In this document: piece by piece, positions 1 through 7,826 of the stretch
Layout of the letters: every line of letters starts with the position of its first letter
Numbering within the stretch: the stretch's first letter is position 1
DNA from: Bacteroidales bacterium
GTDB lineage: Bacteria > Bacteroidota > Bacteroidia > Bacteroidales > P3
Assembly (NCBI GenBank): GCA_017962665.1
Contig: JAGCUU010000036.1
Coordinates: 1 to 64,000 of the forward strand
Length of the DNA stretch: 64,000 nt
Direction of reading: 5' to 3'
Translations under genes and position numbers: made by a program
Notes under the pieces: generated by a model
The model's input: only the letters and a program-made list of their open reading frames with translations
Told to the model about the DNA's origin: nothing
Database searches by the model: none

Positions 1-1
1 C

Positions 2-565
2 ACCCACTTCAACCACCCCACCGAGTTCACCCCCGATGCTGAGCAGGCACTCGCCCGTCTTGCCAACGCCGGCATCCCTCTGGGCAACCAGACCGTACTG
101 CTGCGCGGCGTGAACGACTGCGTCCACGTGATGAAGAAACTGATGCACGAGCTGGTGCGCAACCGCGTGCGTCCTTACTATATCTACCAGTGCGACCTGA
201 GCATGGGCTTGGAGCATTTCCGCACCCCCGTCAGCAAGGGTATCGAAATCATCGAGAACCTCCGCGGCCACACCAGCGGCTACGCTGTGCCAACCTTCGT
301 GGTCGACGCCCCCGGTGGCGGCGGCAAGACGCCCGTCATGCCCCAGTATGTCATCTCGCAGAGTCCCGATAAAGTCATTCTCCGCAACTTTGAAGGCGTC
401 ATCACCACCTACACCGAGCCGCGCGAGTACCACGAAGAATGCCACTGCCCGGCATGCGAAGAGAAACGTCGCGTTGACGAAGGTGTAGCCTCACTGCTCG
501 AGACCGACCGCATGGCCCTCGAACCCAGCCACCTCATGCGACATGAGCGTAATAAAAAGAATTAA
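2..565 (+). CDS. kamA: L-lysine 2,3-aminomutase, C-terminal part (5' end outside window)
   Basis: Only the last 187 codons are present; the frame is open back to base 2, so the gene starts upstream of the window. KamA is a radical SAM, PLP-dependent enzyme that converts L-lysine to L-beta-lysine, the first step of lysine fermentation. Visible family marks are the [14 protein letters not shown] stretch, the PGGGGK pyridoxal-phosphate lysine motif near base 310, and the Cys-rich tail (CHCPAC) that binds zinc in this family. The radical SAM CxxxCxxC triad lies outside the window. A GTG at 110 could be mistaken for a start, but the homology continues before it. The kdd gene near 51-52 kb acts later in the same pathway. 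Confidence 0.93.
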   Translation, partial: THFNHPTEFTPDAEQALARLANAGIPLGNQTVLLRGVNDCVHVMKKLMHELVRNRVRPYYIYQCDLSMGLEHFRTPVSKGIEIIENLRGHTSGYAVPTFVVDAPGGGGKTPVMPQYVISQSPDKVILRNFEGVITTYTEPREYHEECHCPACEEKRRVDEGVASLLETDRMALEPSHLMRHERNKKN

Positions 566-568
566 CAA

Positions 569-1096
569 TTGAGACTTTACAAGTTTTTTGGAAAGAGAGA
601 GTTATGGCGTATCTCCCTATGCGCCATAGCTTTCTTTTTTCTTTTTTCAAATCTCAAAGCCCAAGAGACCTATCCGATGTATTTCCCTTGCCGCTGTGAA
701 ACAGGCGAATGGGGTTATATCGACAAGGATGACGAATGGGTAATAACGCCCAAGTACGATGCCGTACTATATGAGACCAACGGAGGCATGTACCCCGTTT
801 CGGTAGGCGGCAAATGGGGATTTGTAGGTATTAGCGGAGAACCCCTCACCGATATTATTTACGATGCGGCCATCTGTGAGATAGATTACTGCAAAAACAA
901 TTACAAAGTATATTATGCCGCATTGCGAAGCAAAGGGAAATGGGCTTTTATCGACGTACAGGGTAAATTCATTACCGAATTCAAGTACGACGAGGTATTG
1001 ATTCTCGGCGGCAAATATATCATCCGTATTCGTGACGGCAAAAAAATGCGTAGCGGATACCTCTCCGATGACGGCAAAGAGATATGGAACGAATGA
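569..1096 (+). CDS. Exported WG-repeat protein of unknown function
   Basis: A 175-residue protein that begins with a hydrophobic signal sequence ending around residues 28-31 and then carries three WG (KWG) repeats: GEWGYID, GKWGFVG and GKWAFID, each followed by a short beta-hairpin-like segment. WG repeats are common in secreted or periplasmic Bacteroidota proteins and their role is generally unknown. The start chosen is a TTG three bases after the kamA stop; no in-frame ATG retains the signal peptide. It overlaps the next gene by ATGA, so it is probably cotranscribed with kamA upstream and porQ downstream. Confidence 0.75.
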   Translation: MRLYKFFGKRELWRISLCAIAFFFLFSNLKAQETYPMYFPCRCETGEWGYIDKDDEWVITPKYDAVLYETNGGMYPVSVGGKWGFVGISGEPLTDIIYDAAICEIDYCKNNYKVYYAALRSKGKWAFIDVQGKFITEFKYDEVLILGGKYIIRIRDGKKMRSGYLSDDGKEIWNE

Positions 1097-2205
1097 TTTT
1101 TTTGAGGAGACATAGCTGCCCACGATATCGGATCCATAGTATTCCATTATTGAACCGTCTATTTACCATTGCATTTATATGCACTTTTCAGTCAGTGTTT
1201 TTCACCTCTGCATCTGCACAGATAGCAGGGATGAACACCCTCTCCCTTTTAAAGATGCCCTCATCGGCGCGGTCGGCGGCTCTTGGAATGAATTATCTTT
1301 CAATCTATTCTCCCATAGACCTGAACGTTGGCATCGACAATCCATCGCTCATCAACCATGAGTACGACAGACGATTGACTTTGAATTATGTCGGACTGTT
1401 TTCAGGAAGCAACTTCGGTTCGGCCGCTTACGGTTTTGATTCGCACCGCTTCGGGACCTTCCTTTTCGGATTTCATTTTAACAGTTACGGACGATTCGAA
1501 GGTTATGATGAGGAAGAGGTGGAGCAAGGCAGTTTCGGAGCTTCAGACATTGCTCTTTCCGCATCATGGGGATTGGCTGTCGATTCAAACTTTTCAATTG
1601 GTGCATCATTCAAGCCCATCCTTTCACAATATGAATCTTATACCGCATTTGCATTTGCATTGAATGTGGCAGGCAGCTATGTATCCGAAAGCCGTCGCTT
1701 TGCTGCGACAATACAGGCCCGCAATATAGGAGCACAAATAGCGACATTCGACAAGACAACAGAAAAGATACCTTTCGACCTTACAGCATCACTATCGTAT
1801 AAAGCGGCCAATGCACCGTTCCGTATCTTCTTTGCAATGGACAATTTAACGCGATGGAATCTTGGATATGACGATCCCTTAAGACCCGAAAACGTCATTG
1901 ACCCATATACAGGAGAACCGGTAACCAAGCCATGGTATGACGGCATAGGCAATGTTCTCGATGCTGTAGCACGTCACTCCTCATTGGGTGTTGAGTTGGA
2001 CATCAAAAAAATATTCTTTGTCCGCCTCGGCTACCGTTATCGTCAGACAGTGGAGATGGCTGCCGACGACCGCACAAATATCAATCTTAGCGGGTTCTCA
2101 TACGGATTTGGGCTCCACACCAAGAAATTTGATTTTTCCTTTGCCCGACGCAACTACCATTTAGGGCAGGCTCCGAACTATCTATCATTGTCGTTCAAAC
2201 TATGA
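1093..2205 (+). CDS. porQ: Type IX secretion system protein PorQ
   Basis: About 370 residues with a signal peptide ending near SASAQ, then an outer-membrane beta-barrel-like body rich in alternating aromatic strands and ending in a C-terminal aromatic-hydrophobic pattern (LSLSFKL). The opening of the mature protein (NTLSLLKMPSSARSAALG) matches the start typical of PorQ, an outer-membrane partner of the type IX secretion machinery. ATG at 1093 overlaps the previous stop as ATGA and is preferred; an in-frame ATG at 1084 is possible. A T9SS substrate, the protease at 13650, is in the same window. The assignment rests on family resemblance and the T9SS context. Confidence 0.8.
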   Translation: MIFLRRHSCPRYRIHSIPLLNRLFTIAFICTFQSVFFTSASAQIAGMNTLSLLKMPSSARSAALGMNYLSIYSPIDLNVGIDNPSLINHEYDRRLTLNYVGLFSGSNFGSAAYGFDSHRFGTFLFGFHFNSYGRFEGYDEEEVEQGSFGASDIALSASWGLAVDSNFSIGASFKPILSQYESYTAFAFALNVAGSYVSESRRFAATIQARNIGAQIATFDKTTEKIPFDLTASLSYKAANAPFRIFFAMDNLTRWNLGYDDPLRPENVIDPYTGEPVTKPWYDGIGNVLDAVARHSSLGVELDIKKIFFVRLGYRYRQTVEMAADDRTNINLSGFSYGFGLHTKKFDFSFARRNYHLGQAPNYLSLSFKL

Positions 2206-2229
2206 AGTTACAATCTATGAAGTTACAAT
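2200..2229 (+). repeat. 15-bp tandem duplication across the lplA start
   Basis: The 15 bases CTATGAAGTTACAAT occur twice in a row without mismatch (2200-2214 and 2215-2229). The duplication includes the porQ stop/lplA start overlap, so lplA has two in-frame ATG codons, at 2202 and 2217, each followed by the same codons. This reads as a slip duplication that preserved the frame. Confidence 0.9.
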
Positions 2230-3173
2230 TTGTTGTAAGCAACTCTGTTGACCCTTTCTGGAATGTGTCGGTGGAGAACTATTTGGTGTCTCTTCCTGAC
2301 AGCGGCACCGTTGTAATGTACCTGTGGAAAAACCGTCGCACTGTAGTTATCGGTCGCAATCAGAACCCCTTCTCAGAATGCAATGTCGAAATGCTTCTGT
2401 CCGAAGGAGGTCATGTTATGAGGCGAACTACCGGCGGTGGCGCAGTGTATCACGATGACGGCAATATCAATTTCAGCTTTATAGCTCCGTATGGCTTATA
2501 CGATCAGGCTCGCCAGTTTGAGGTGATACGCCAGGCCATAGCCTCGTATGGCCTTGATTGTTGTGTCAGTGGCCGCAACGACATGACAGTTAATGTAGAC
2601 GGTCAACCACGCAAATTCAGCGGAAACGCCTTCTCGAAAGCAAAGCACCAACGTCTACATCATGGCACCCTGTTGATCAAGAGCAATATTGAAGACCTGC
2701 AGCGTTATCTGAAAGTAAAGCCTGCCAAGTTGCAAAAGCACGGCGTCTCTTCAGTGCAGAGCCGTGTAGTGAACCTCTCTGAACTTGCCGACATTAACAG
2801 TGAAAATATTGTACAGCCTTTGCATGATGCCTTTGAGAAAATTTATTGCGGCAAGGCCGTGGATGTGGCATTCGAACAACTAATCGCAGAACCTGAGGTT
2901 CGCAGACTTCACGACATTTATTGCAGCGAGGAGTGGCTATACGGCAACTGGCGAAGTTTCACTGCCACCAGAAATGGACAGTTCGACTGGGGCATGATAG
3001 AATTGCAGATTGCCATTGAAGACGATGTTATTACTGACGTGCAGATTGCCTCCGATGCTCTCGACCTCGATGCACTCGACGATGCCCGTCGCCTGCTGAC
3101 AGGTGCCGACATAAAAAAGCGCCCTCAAACCGAGAGCGCTATTATTGGTGATATCCTGTCGTTGGTCTATTAG
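2202..3173 (+). CDS. lplA: Lipoate-protein ligase A
   Basis: A 323-residue cytoplasmic enzyme that activates lipoate with ATP and attaches it to lysines of lipoyl domains. Family motifs are clear: RRTTGGGAVYHDDGN at residues 74-88, the KFSGNAF lysine motif at 138-144 and HHGTLL at 153-158. The C-terminal 80 residues form the usual LplA accessory domain (DWGMIELQI). The first ATG overlaps the porQ stop (ATGA); a second ATG five codons later lies in the copied 15-bp unit and gives an equally good protein. It ends against a bidirectional terminator shared with the converging M16 protease gene. Confidence 0.95.
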   Translation: MKLQSMKLQFVVSNSVDPFWNVSVENYLVSLPDSGTVVMYLWKNRRTVVIGRNQNPFSECNVEMLLSEGGHVMRRTTGGGAVYHDDGNINFSFIAPYGLYDQARQFEVIRQAIASYGLDCCVSGRNDMTVNVDGQPRKFSGNAFSKAKHQRLHHGTLLIKSNIEDLQRYLKVKPAKLQKHGVSSVQSRVVNLSELADINSENIVQPLHDAFEKIYCGKAVDVAFEQLIAEPEVRRLHDIYCSEEWLYGNWRSFTATRNGQFDWGMIELQIAIEDDVITDVQIASDALDLDALDDARRLLTGADIKKRPQTESAIIGDILSLVY

Positions 3174-3216
3174 AGTTTTAGACCTGTCCGCCCACGTCCT
3201 CGTGGGCACTAAAACT
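3174..3216. terminator. Bidirectional hairpin between lplA and the M16 protease gene
   Basis: Inner stem GCCCACG/CGTGGGC with a TCCT loop (3190-3207), flanked by an outer stem AGTTTTAG/CTAAAACT (3174-3181 with 3209-3216) and an asymmetric bulge. It lies between two converging genes and includes the stop codon of the minus-strand gene. Confidence 0.65.
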
Positions 3217-6079
3217 TAATCATATCCTTATATTTAACCTCCTGCACTTTGCCGTATTGGCCAAGGGACTTGAGGTCGAACTTTTTGGCGTTGCCGCTGA
3301 TGAAAATCATCATGGGACGGCCTTCGACATACTTTTTATGGAAAGCTTTGAGGTCTTCATAGCTCATCTTGGCAATCTCCTCAGTCACCTCGTGGCGATT
3401 GTCGTAGTCGATTTTCTCTTCCTCTAACAAGTATCTATAGTTATATGGCAGAGAACGGAAAGTCAGGTAATTGGAGTTACGTGTTGAGATAAGGTAGTCC
3501 TTGGCGCCGGCGAACTTGCTCTCGCGGTCGGGGAAGTTGACCATCAGGTCACGCATAGCGAAAACTGCGTCGTTGGTTTTGTCGCACTGGGTACTCACAT
3601 AGCCGTAGTAGTTGCTGGGCGTGCGGTTGAAGCGGTCGTAGCTGAAGCGTCCATAGGTGCTGTAAGCCAACGAGCGCATCTCACGGATTTCTTGGAAGAA
3701 GATGCCCGCCATGCTGCCGCTCATGTATTCGTTGAACATGGCGCATGCGGCGCGGTCGGCCTTGTAGTCGAAGTCGGAGGAGCCGATACGGAGGTCAATG
3801 TCGCTCTTAAGGAACTTTTTGTTGGAAGCATAATAGACGGCACCCTTGTCGAAAGTGCGAGGTTTGCGCACACGTTTGGGCATCACGGTGACATCGTCGC
3901 GAACCAGTTTGTTGTCGCGCAGCAGCTGAGCCACATGCTTCGGATCTGCATTGCCCACAAAGGTGACATAACCGTCGCGGAGGAAGATATTGTCTATCAG
4001 TTTCATCAGCTCCTCACCCTTCATTGCTTTGATCTCCTTGATAGTGGCGTGGTTGAGATAATCCGAGCTGTCGCCATACATTATATATTCATAAAGAGCC
4101 GCAGTCCAAATGCTTGCGTCGTTCTTGGCCTCCTTCTTCGAGGCTTCGAGCATCTCCACAAGATTTTTCAACTGCTGTGGGTCGTGGCGCGGGTTGTTGA
4201 GTTTGAACATTGCCAGCTCGAGTATTTTTTCCATATTCTCCTCAGGACCGGAAATTGTGAAATAGCTGTAATCGTTGCCCGAACTGAGACTGAAGGAGCC
4301 ACCCAGGCAGTCCATCTCAATACGGTATTTCTCAGGAGTCATGTCGCCTGCACCGATTGAGGAAAAGTATTCCATAGCCTGTTCGATGTTATGGTTGTCG
4401 AACGAGCCGTAGTGGTAGTAGATATTGAGGCTGAAGAGGTTGTTCTTTGGGTTTTTCGATGCATACAGGTTGCAGTTCTTGCTGACAGGTACAGTTTGTA
4501 CCAATGTCTTATAGTCAAGCGACTGTGGCATTATTTCTTTCACCTTGCGGTCGGCTATGTGCTTGGCGAAATCGGTTTTCTCACCCTGGTTCTGAGCCTC
4601 GAGGTGATCCCAGTCGGGTTTGATGGATTCACCCTTCTTGGGGAAGCCCATTTTTGACCGGATGATGGTGCAGTGGTTGCGGTCATAGTATTTGGCGGCG
4701 ATTTTCATGATGTCCTCACGGGTGATGTTCATAAGACGCTCGTTGTCTTTCAGCCACTCTTCATAGTTCGAGCCTGACAGTTCGAGGCTCTGTAGCAGAT
4801 TAGCAATACCGCTGTAAGTCTCAAGCATTTGCTTGCGGCCGACGAGTGTCTTCATCTTGATGCTTTCCATAAGTTTGTCACTGAATCGACCTGCTTTCAC
4901 CGAGTCGATGGCAGCCCATATAAGATTCTCGGCGGCTTCATGCTTCTGACCTATAAGCTTGGGTACATAGAGAATGATGTTTGTCCCAGCATCTTGCAGC
5001 GAGAAAGGAATCTGCTGTGCGATCATGATTTTTCCTTCGGTGGTCAGTTCGTCCAGTCGTCCATTGCCACCGCTGATGATGCTGCTCATCACATCAAGAG
5101 GCAGCTTGTCGGGGTCGTTTTCCTTGACACCAGGCATAATAATCAAGCCCACCTTGATAGGTGTCTGCTTGACCTCTTTCACCACCCGGCTCTCGAATTT
5201 AGGCAGATTGTATGTAGGTTGTTTGACGGGATCGCCCTTGGGCCAGATGCTGAAGTACTTCTCGGCCATCTTTTTGGCTTCGGCGGTGTTGAAGTCGCCC
5301 ACGAGAATGAGTGTCATGTTAGAGGCCACATAGTATTTGTCATAAAAACGTTTCATGGCGCTGGGCTGGGGATTCTTCAGGTGTTCGTCCAATCCAATAA
5401 CGTCACGGCTGTAGGGGTGCTCGCCGAAACTCTCAGTGAAAAGGTTGCGGGTAAAGGCGTACATCTGCTCGTTGTTGTAGATGTTACGCTCTTCGTAGAC
5501 AGCCTCCAGCTCGCCTTGGAAGAGACGGTAGACGGGGTTGCGGAAACGCTCGGCATACACCTCCATCCAGTTTTCCAGCTGGTTGCTGGGCAATGTGTTA
5601 TAGTATACTGTATAGTCGTAGCTGGTGCCGGCATTGAGTCCGGTGCAACCCATCTGCTGGAGGATGGCGTCAGTCTCGTTGGGAATGGCGTACTTGCTTG
5701 CCGCTATATTCAAACGGTTGATTTCCAGTTGCAGCTGGTGACGCCGCTCGGCATCCTGTGTAGCCTGAATCTGATCATATAGGTCACTGATGCTGTCAAG
5801 CAGAGGCTTTTCCTTGTCCCAGTTGGTGGTGCCTATGCGGTCGGTGCCTTTGAACATGATATGCTCAAAGTAGTGAGCCACACCGGTGGCGGTGGGGTCT
5901 TCGTTCTTCGAGCCGGCGTGCACTACCACTGAACCGTAAATTTTAGGCTGGTCGTGACTTTCACACATGATGACCTTCAGTCCGTTTGAGAGGTGGAAGG
6001 TCTCAACCTTCAGTGGTTGTTGCGCCATCAACGGGAGACAGAAGATGGCTAAAATGAATGCTAGGGAAATTCTTTTCAT
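3209..6079 (-). CDS. M16 family zinc metalloprotease (pitrilysin/insulinase type), two-domain
   Basis: A 956-residue exported protease with a signal peptide ending at LMAQ. The inverted zinc motif HYFEH is at residues 69-73 (HxxEH), and the downstream zinc-binding glutamate fits the LEAVYEERN segment. The chain holds the usual two M16 halves, the second without its own zinc motif, with the substrate-gripping Arg/Tyr region near its end (EIREMRSLAYSTYG). Such proteases cut oligopeptides in the periplasm; the exact substrate cannot be told. The gene stands alone between lplA and glyQS. A second M16 homologue at 15290 lacks the zinc motif. Confidence 0.93.
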   Translation of the reverse strand: MKRISLAFILAIFCLPLMAQQPLKVETFHLSNGLKVIMCESHDQPKIYGSVVVHAGSKNEDPTATGVAHYFEHIMFKGTDRIGTTNWDKEKPLLDSISDLYDQIQATQDAERRHQLQLEINRLNIAASKYAIPNETDAILQQMGCTGLNAGTSYDYTVYYNTLPSNQLENWMEVYAERFRNPVYRLFQGELEAVYEERNIYNNEQMYAFTRNLFTESFGEHPYSRDVIGLDEHLKNPQPSAMKRFYDKYYVASNMTLILVGDFNTAEAKKMAEKYFSIWPKGDPVKQPTYNLPKFESRVVKEVKQTPIKVGLIIMPGVKENDPDKLPLDVMSSIISGGNGRLDELTTEGKIMIAQQIPFSLQDAGTNIILYVPKLIGQKHEAAENLIWAAIDSVKAGRFSDKLMESIKMKTLVGRKQMLETYSGIANLLQSLELSGSNYEEWLKDNERLMNITREDIMKIAAKYYDRNHCTIIRSKMGFPKKGESIKPDWDHLEAQNQGEKTDFAKHIADRKVKEIMPQSLDYKTLVQTVPVSKNCNLYASKNPKNNLFSLNIYYHYGSFDNHNIEQAMEYFSSIGAGDMTPEKYRIEMDCLGGSFSLSSGNDYSYFTISGPEENMEKILELAMFKLNNPRHDPQQLKNLVEMLEASKKEAKNDASIWTAALYEYIMYGDSSDYLNHATIKEIKAMKGEELMKLIDNIFLRDGYVTFVGNADPKHVAQLLRDNKLVRDDVTVMPKRVRKPRTFDKGAVYYASNKKFLKSDIDLRIGSSDFDYKADRAACAMFNEYMSGSMAGIFFQEIREMRSLAYSTYGRFSYDRFNRTPSNYYGYVSTQCDKTNDAVFAMRDLMVNFPDRESKFAGAKDYLISTRNSNYLTFRSLPYNYRYLLEEEKIDYDNRHEVTEEIAKMSYEDLKAFHKKYVEGRPMMIFISGNAKKFDLKSLGQYGKVQEVKYKDMIKF

Positions 6080-6111
6080 AAATGAATGATTAAAAGATGT
6101 ATGATGTCGTT

Positions 6112-6146
6112 AACTATCAACTATCAATTGTCAACTGTCAACTATT
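6112..6146. repeat. Seven-base tandem repeat between glyQS and the M16 protease gene
   Basis: Five consecutive heptads fit AAYTRTC: AACTATC, AACTATC, AATTGTC, AACTGTC, AACTATT. The block lies 12 bases beyond the glyQS stop codon. Comparable heptad blocks occur at 16578, 22117 and 45534. Confidence 0.8.
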
Positions 6147-6158
6147 ATTTATATCCTG

Positions 6159-7691
6159 TCAATCGACCTTAATGGGTTTGATATGTTCGTGAAGGAAAGA
6201 CGATAATTGGTCAATCGATACACGTTCCTGCTGCATTGTATCACGTTCACGGACAGTAACAGTATTGTCGTTAAGGGTGTCGTTGTCGACAGTGATGCAG
6301 AACGGTGTGCCGATGGCGTCCTGACGGCGATAGCGGCGTCCGATAGCGTCCTTCTCGTCGTATTGGACCATGAAGTCGTACTTGAGCATGTCGATGATTT
6401 CGCGTGCCTTCTCGGGAAGGCCGTCTTTCTTGACGAGAGGAAGCACAGCAGCCTTGTAGGGAGCCAGAACTGCTGGCAGGCTAAGCAAGGTGCGTGTAGA
6501 GCCGTCTTCGAGAGTCTCATCCTTGAGGGCATGGCTGAATATAGCCAGGAAGGTACGGTCGACACCTATAGAGGTCTCAATGACATAAGGTGTGTAGCTC
6601 TCGTTGAGCTCGCTGTCGAAATACTGAAGTTTCTTTCCACTGAACTCGCTGTGGCGGCTGAGGTCGAAGTCAGTACGGCTGTGGATACCCTCGAGCTCTT
6701 TAAATCCGAAGGGGAATTCAAACTCTATGTCAGTGGCGGCATTGGCGTAGTGTGCCAGTTTCTCATGGTCGTGATAACGATATTTTTCAGCTGGGATGCC
6801 AAGTGCGAGGTGCCATTTCAGGCGCTCCTCTTTCCAGTGCTTGAACCATTCCAGTTCGCTGCCCGGGCGTACGAAGAACTGCATCTCCATCTGTTCGAAC
6901 TCGCGCATGCGGAAGATAAACTGACGTGCCACAATCTCGTTACGGAAAGCCTTTCCTATCTGTGCGATGCCGAAAGGAATCTTCATACGTCCACTTTTCT
7001 GCACGTTGAGGAAGTTGACGAAAATACCCTGTGCTGTCTCCGGGCGAAGGTAAAGGGTGTCGCTATCGTCGATAACCGACCCCATCTTGGTGGCGAACAT
7101 CAGGTTGAACTGACGCACGTCGGTCCAGTTGCGGGTGCCGCTGACGGGGCAAACAATGCCGAGGTCAAGAATCAATTGTTTCAGACCTGCCAAATCGTTA
7201 GCATTCATCAGTTCCGCATATTTTGCATGAATCTCGTCAATCTGTTTCTGATGTTCCAAGACACGTGCATTGGTAGTGACAAACTGCTGACGGTCGAAAG
7301 CATCGCCGAAACGTTTCTGAGCTTTCTCGCATTCTTTCTTTATTTTTTCCTCAATTTTGGCGATATGGTCTTCAATCAACACATCGGCACGGTAGCGTTT
7401 CTTGCTGTCCTTGTTGTCAATCAGAGGGTCGTTGAATGCATCCACATGGCCGGAGGCTTTCCAAATGCGAGGGTGCATAAATATGGCGGAATCAATACCC
7501 ACGATATTCTCATGGTATTGCACCATAGCTTTCCACCAGTATTGTTTAATATTGTTTTTCAGTTCAGTACCCAGTTGTCCGTAATCATATACAGCACCAA
7601 GGCCGTCATAAATTTCACTTGAAGGGAAAATAAAGCCGTACTCTTTAGCGTGCGATACAACCTTTTTAAATATATCTTCCTGATTTGCCAT
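6159..7691 (-). CDS. glyQS: Glycine-tRNA ligase, single-subunit class II type
   Basis: A 510-residue class II aminoacyl-tRNA synthetase that charges tRNA-Gly. Recognisable segments include KASGHVDAF near residue 79, RPETAQGIFVNF at about 216, the motif 2 region FRNEIVARQFIFRMREFEQ, and a C-terminal anticodon-binding domain (APYKAAVLPLV). This is the homodimeric eukaryote/archaea-like form, usual in Bacteroidota, not the alpha2beta2 form. A possible promoter box lies at 7728-7735, and the gene is followed by a heptad repeat block. Confidence 0.97.
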   Translation of the reverse strand: MANQEDIFKKVVSHAKEYGFIFPSSEIYDGLGAVYDYGQLGTELKNNIKQYWWKAMVQYHENIVGIDSAIFMHPRIWKASGHVDAFNDPLIDNKDSKKRYRADVLIEDHIAKIEEKIKKECEKAQKRFGDAFDRQQFVTTNARVLEHQKQIDEIHAKYAELMNANDLAGLKQLILDLGIVCPVSGTRNWTDVRQFNLMFATKMGSVIDDSDTLYLRPETAQGIFVNFLNVQKSGRMKIPFGIAQIGKAFRNEIVARQFIFRMREFEQMEMQFFVRPGSELEWFKHWKEERLKWHLALGIPAEKYRYHDHEKLAHYANAATDIEFEFPFGFKELEGIHSRTDFDLSRHSEFSGKKLQYFDSELNESYTPYVIETSIGVDRTFLAIFSHALKDETLEDGSTRTLLSLPAVLAPYKAAVLPLVKKDGLPEKAREIIDMLKYDFMVQYDEKDAIGRRYRRQDAIGTPFCITVDNDTLNDNTVTVRERDTMQQERVSIDQLSSFLHEHIKPIKVD

Positions 7692-7727
7692 ATATTATAA
7701 TATTATATAATTTTATATACCAAATGG

Positions 7728-7735
7728 CAAAAATA
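7728..7735 (-). promoter_or_regulatory. Possible Bacteroidota -7 promoter box for glyQS
   Basis: On the minus strand the bases read TATTTTTG, matching the TAnnTTTG box of Bacteroidota primary sigma promoters, about 37 bases before the glyQS ATG. The -33 TTG is not distinct. The rest of the 135-bp gap is AT-rich without other clear features. Confidence 0.4.
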
Positions 7736-7826
7736 CAAATTTTTCGCGAAACGCCAGACACATTTTCGAAATGTACCGCTCAGAAAGTTGCTACAACTGG
7801 CTGCGGTGCATAGGACAATAAAGTCC

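Noticed and set aside
4829-5782. 317-codon plus-strand frame over the M16 protease gene (and a second at 3692-4360)
   Set aside because: Shadow frames of the protease gene without start context or recognisable domains.
6207-7622. 471-codon open frame on the plus strand over glyQS
   Set aside because: It is antisense to a clear glycyl-tRNA synthetase, has no family-like motifs, and its length follows from the codon bias of the real gene.
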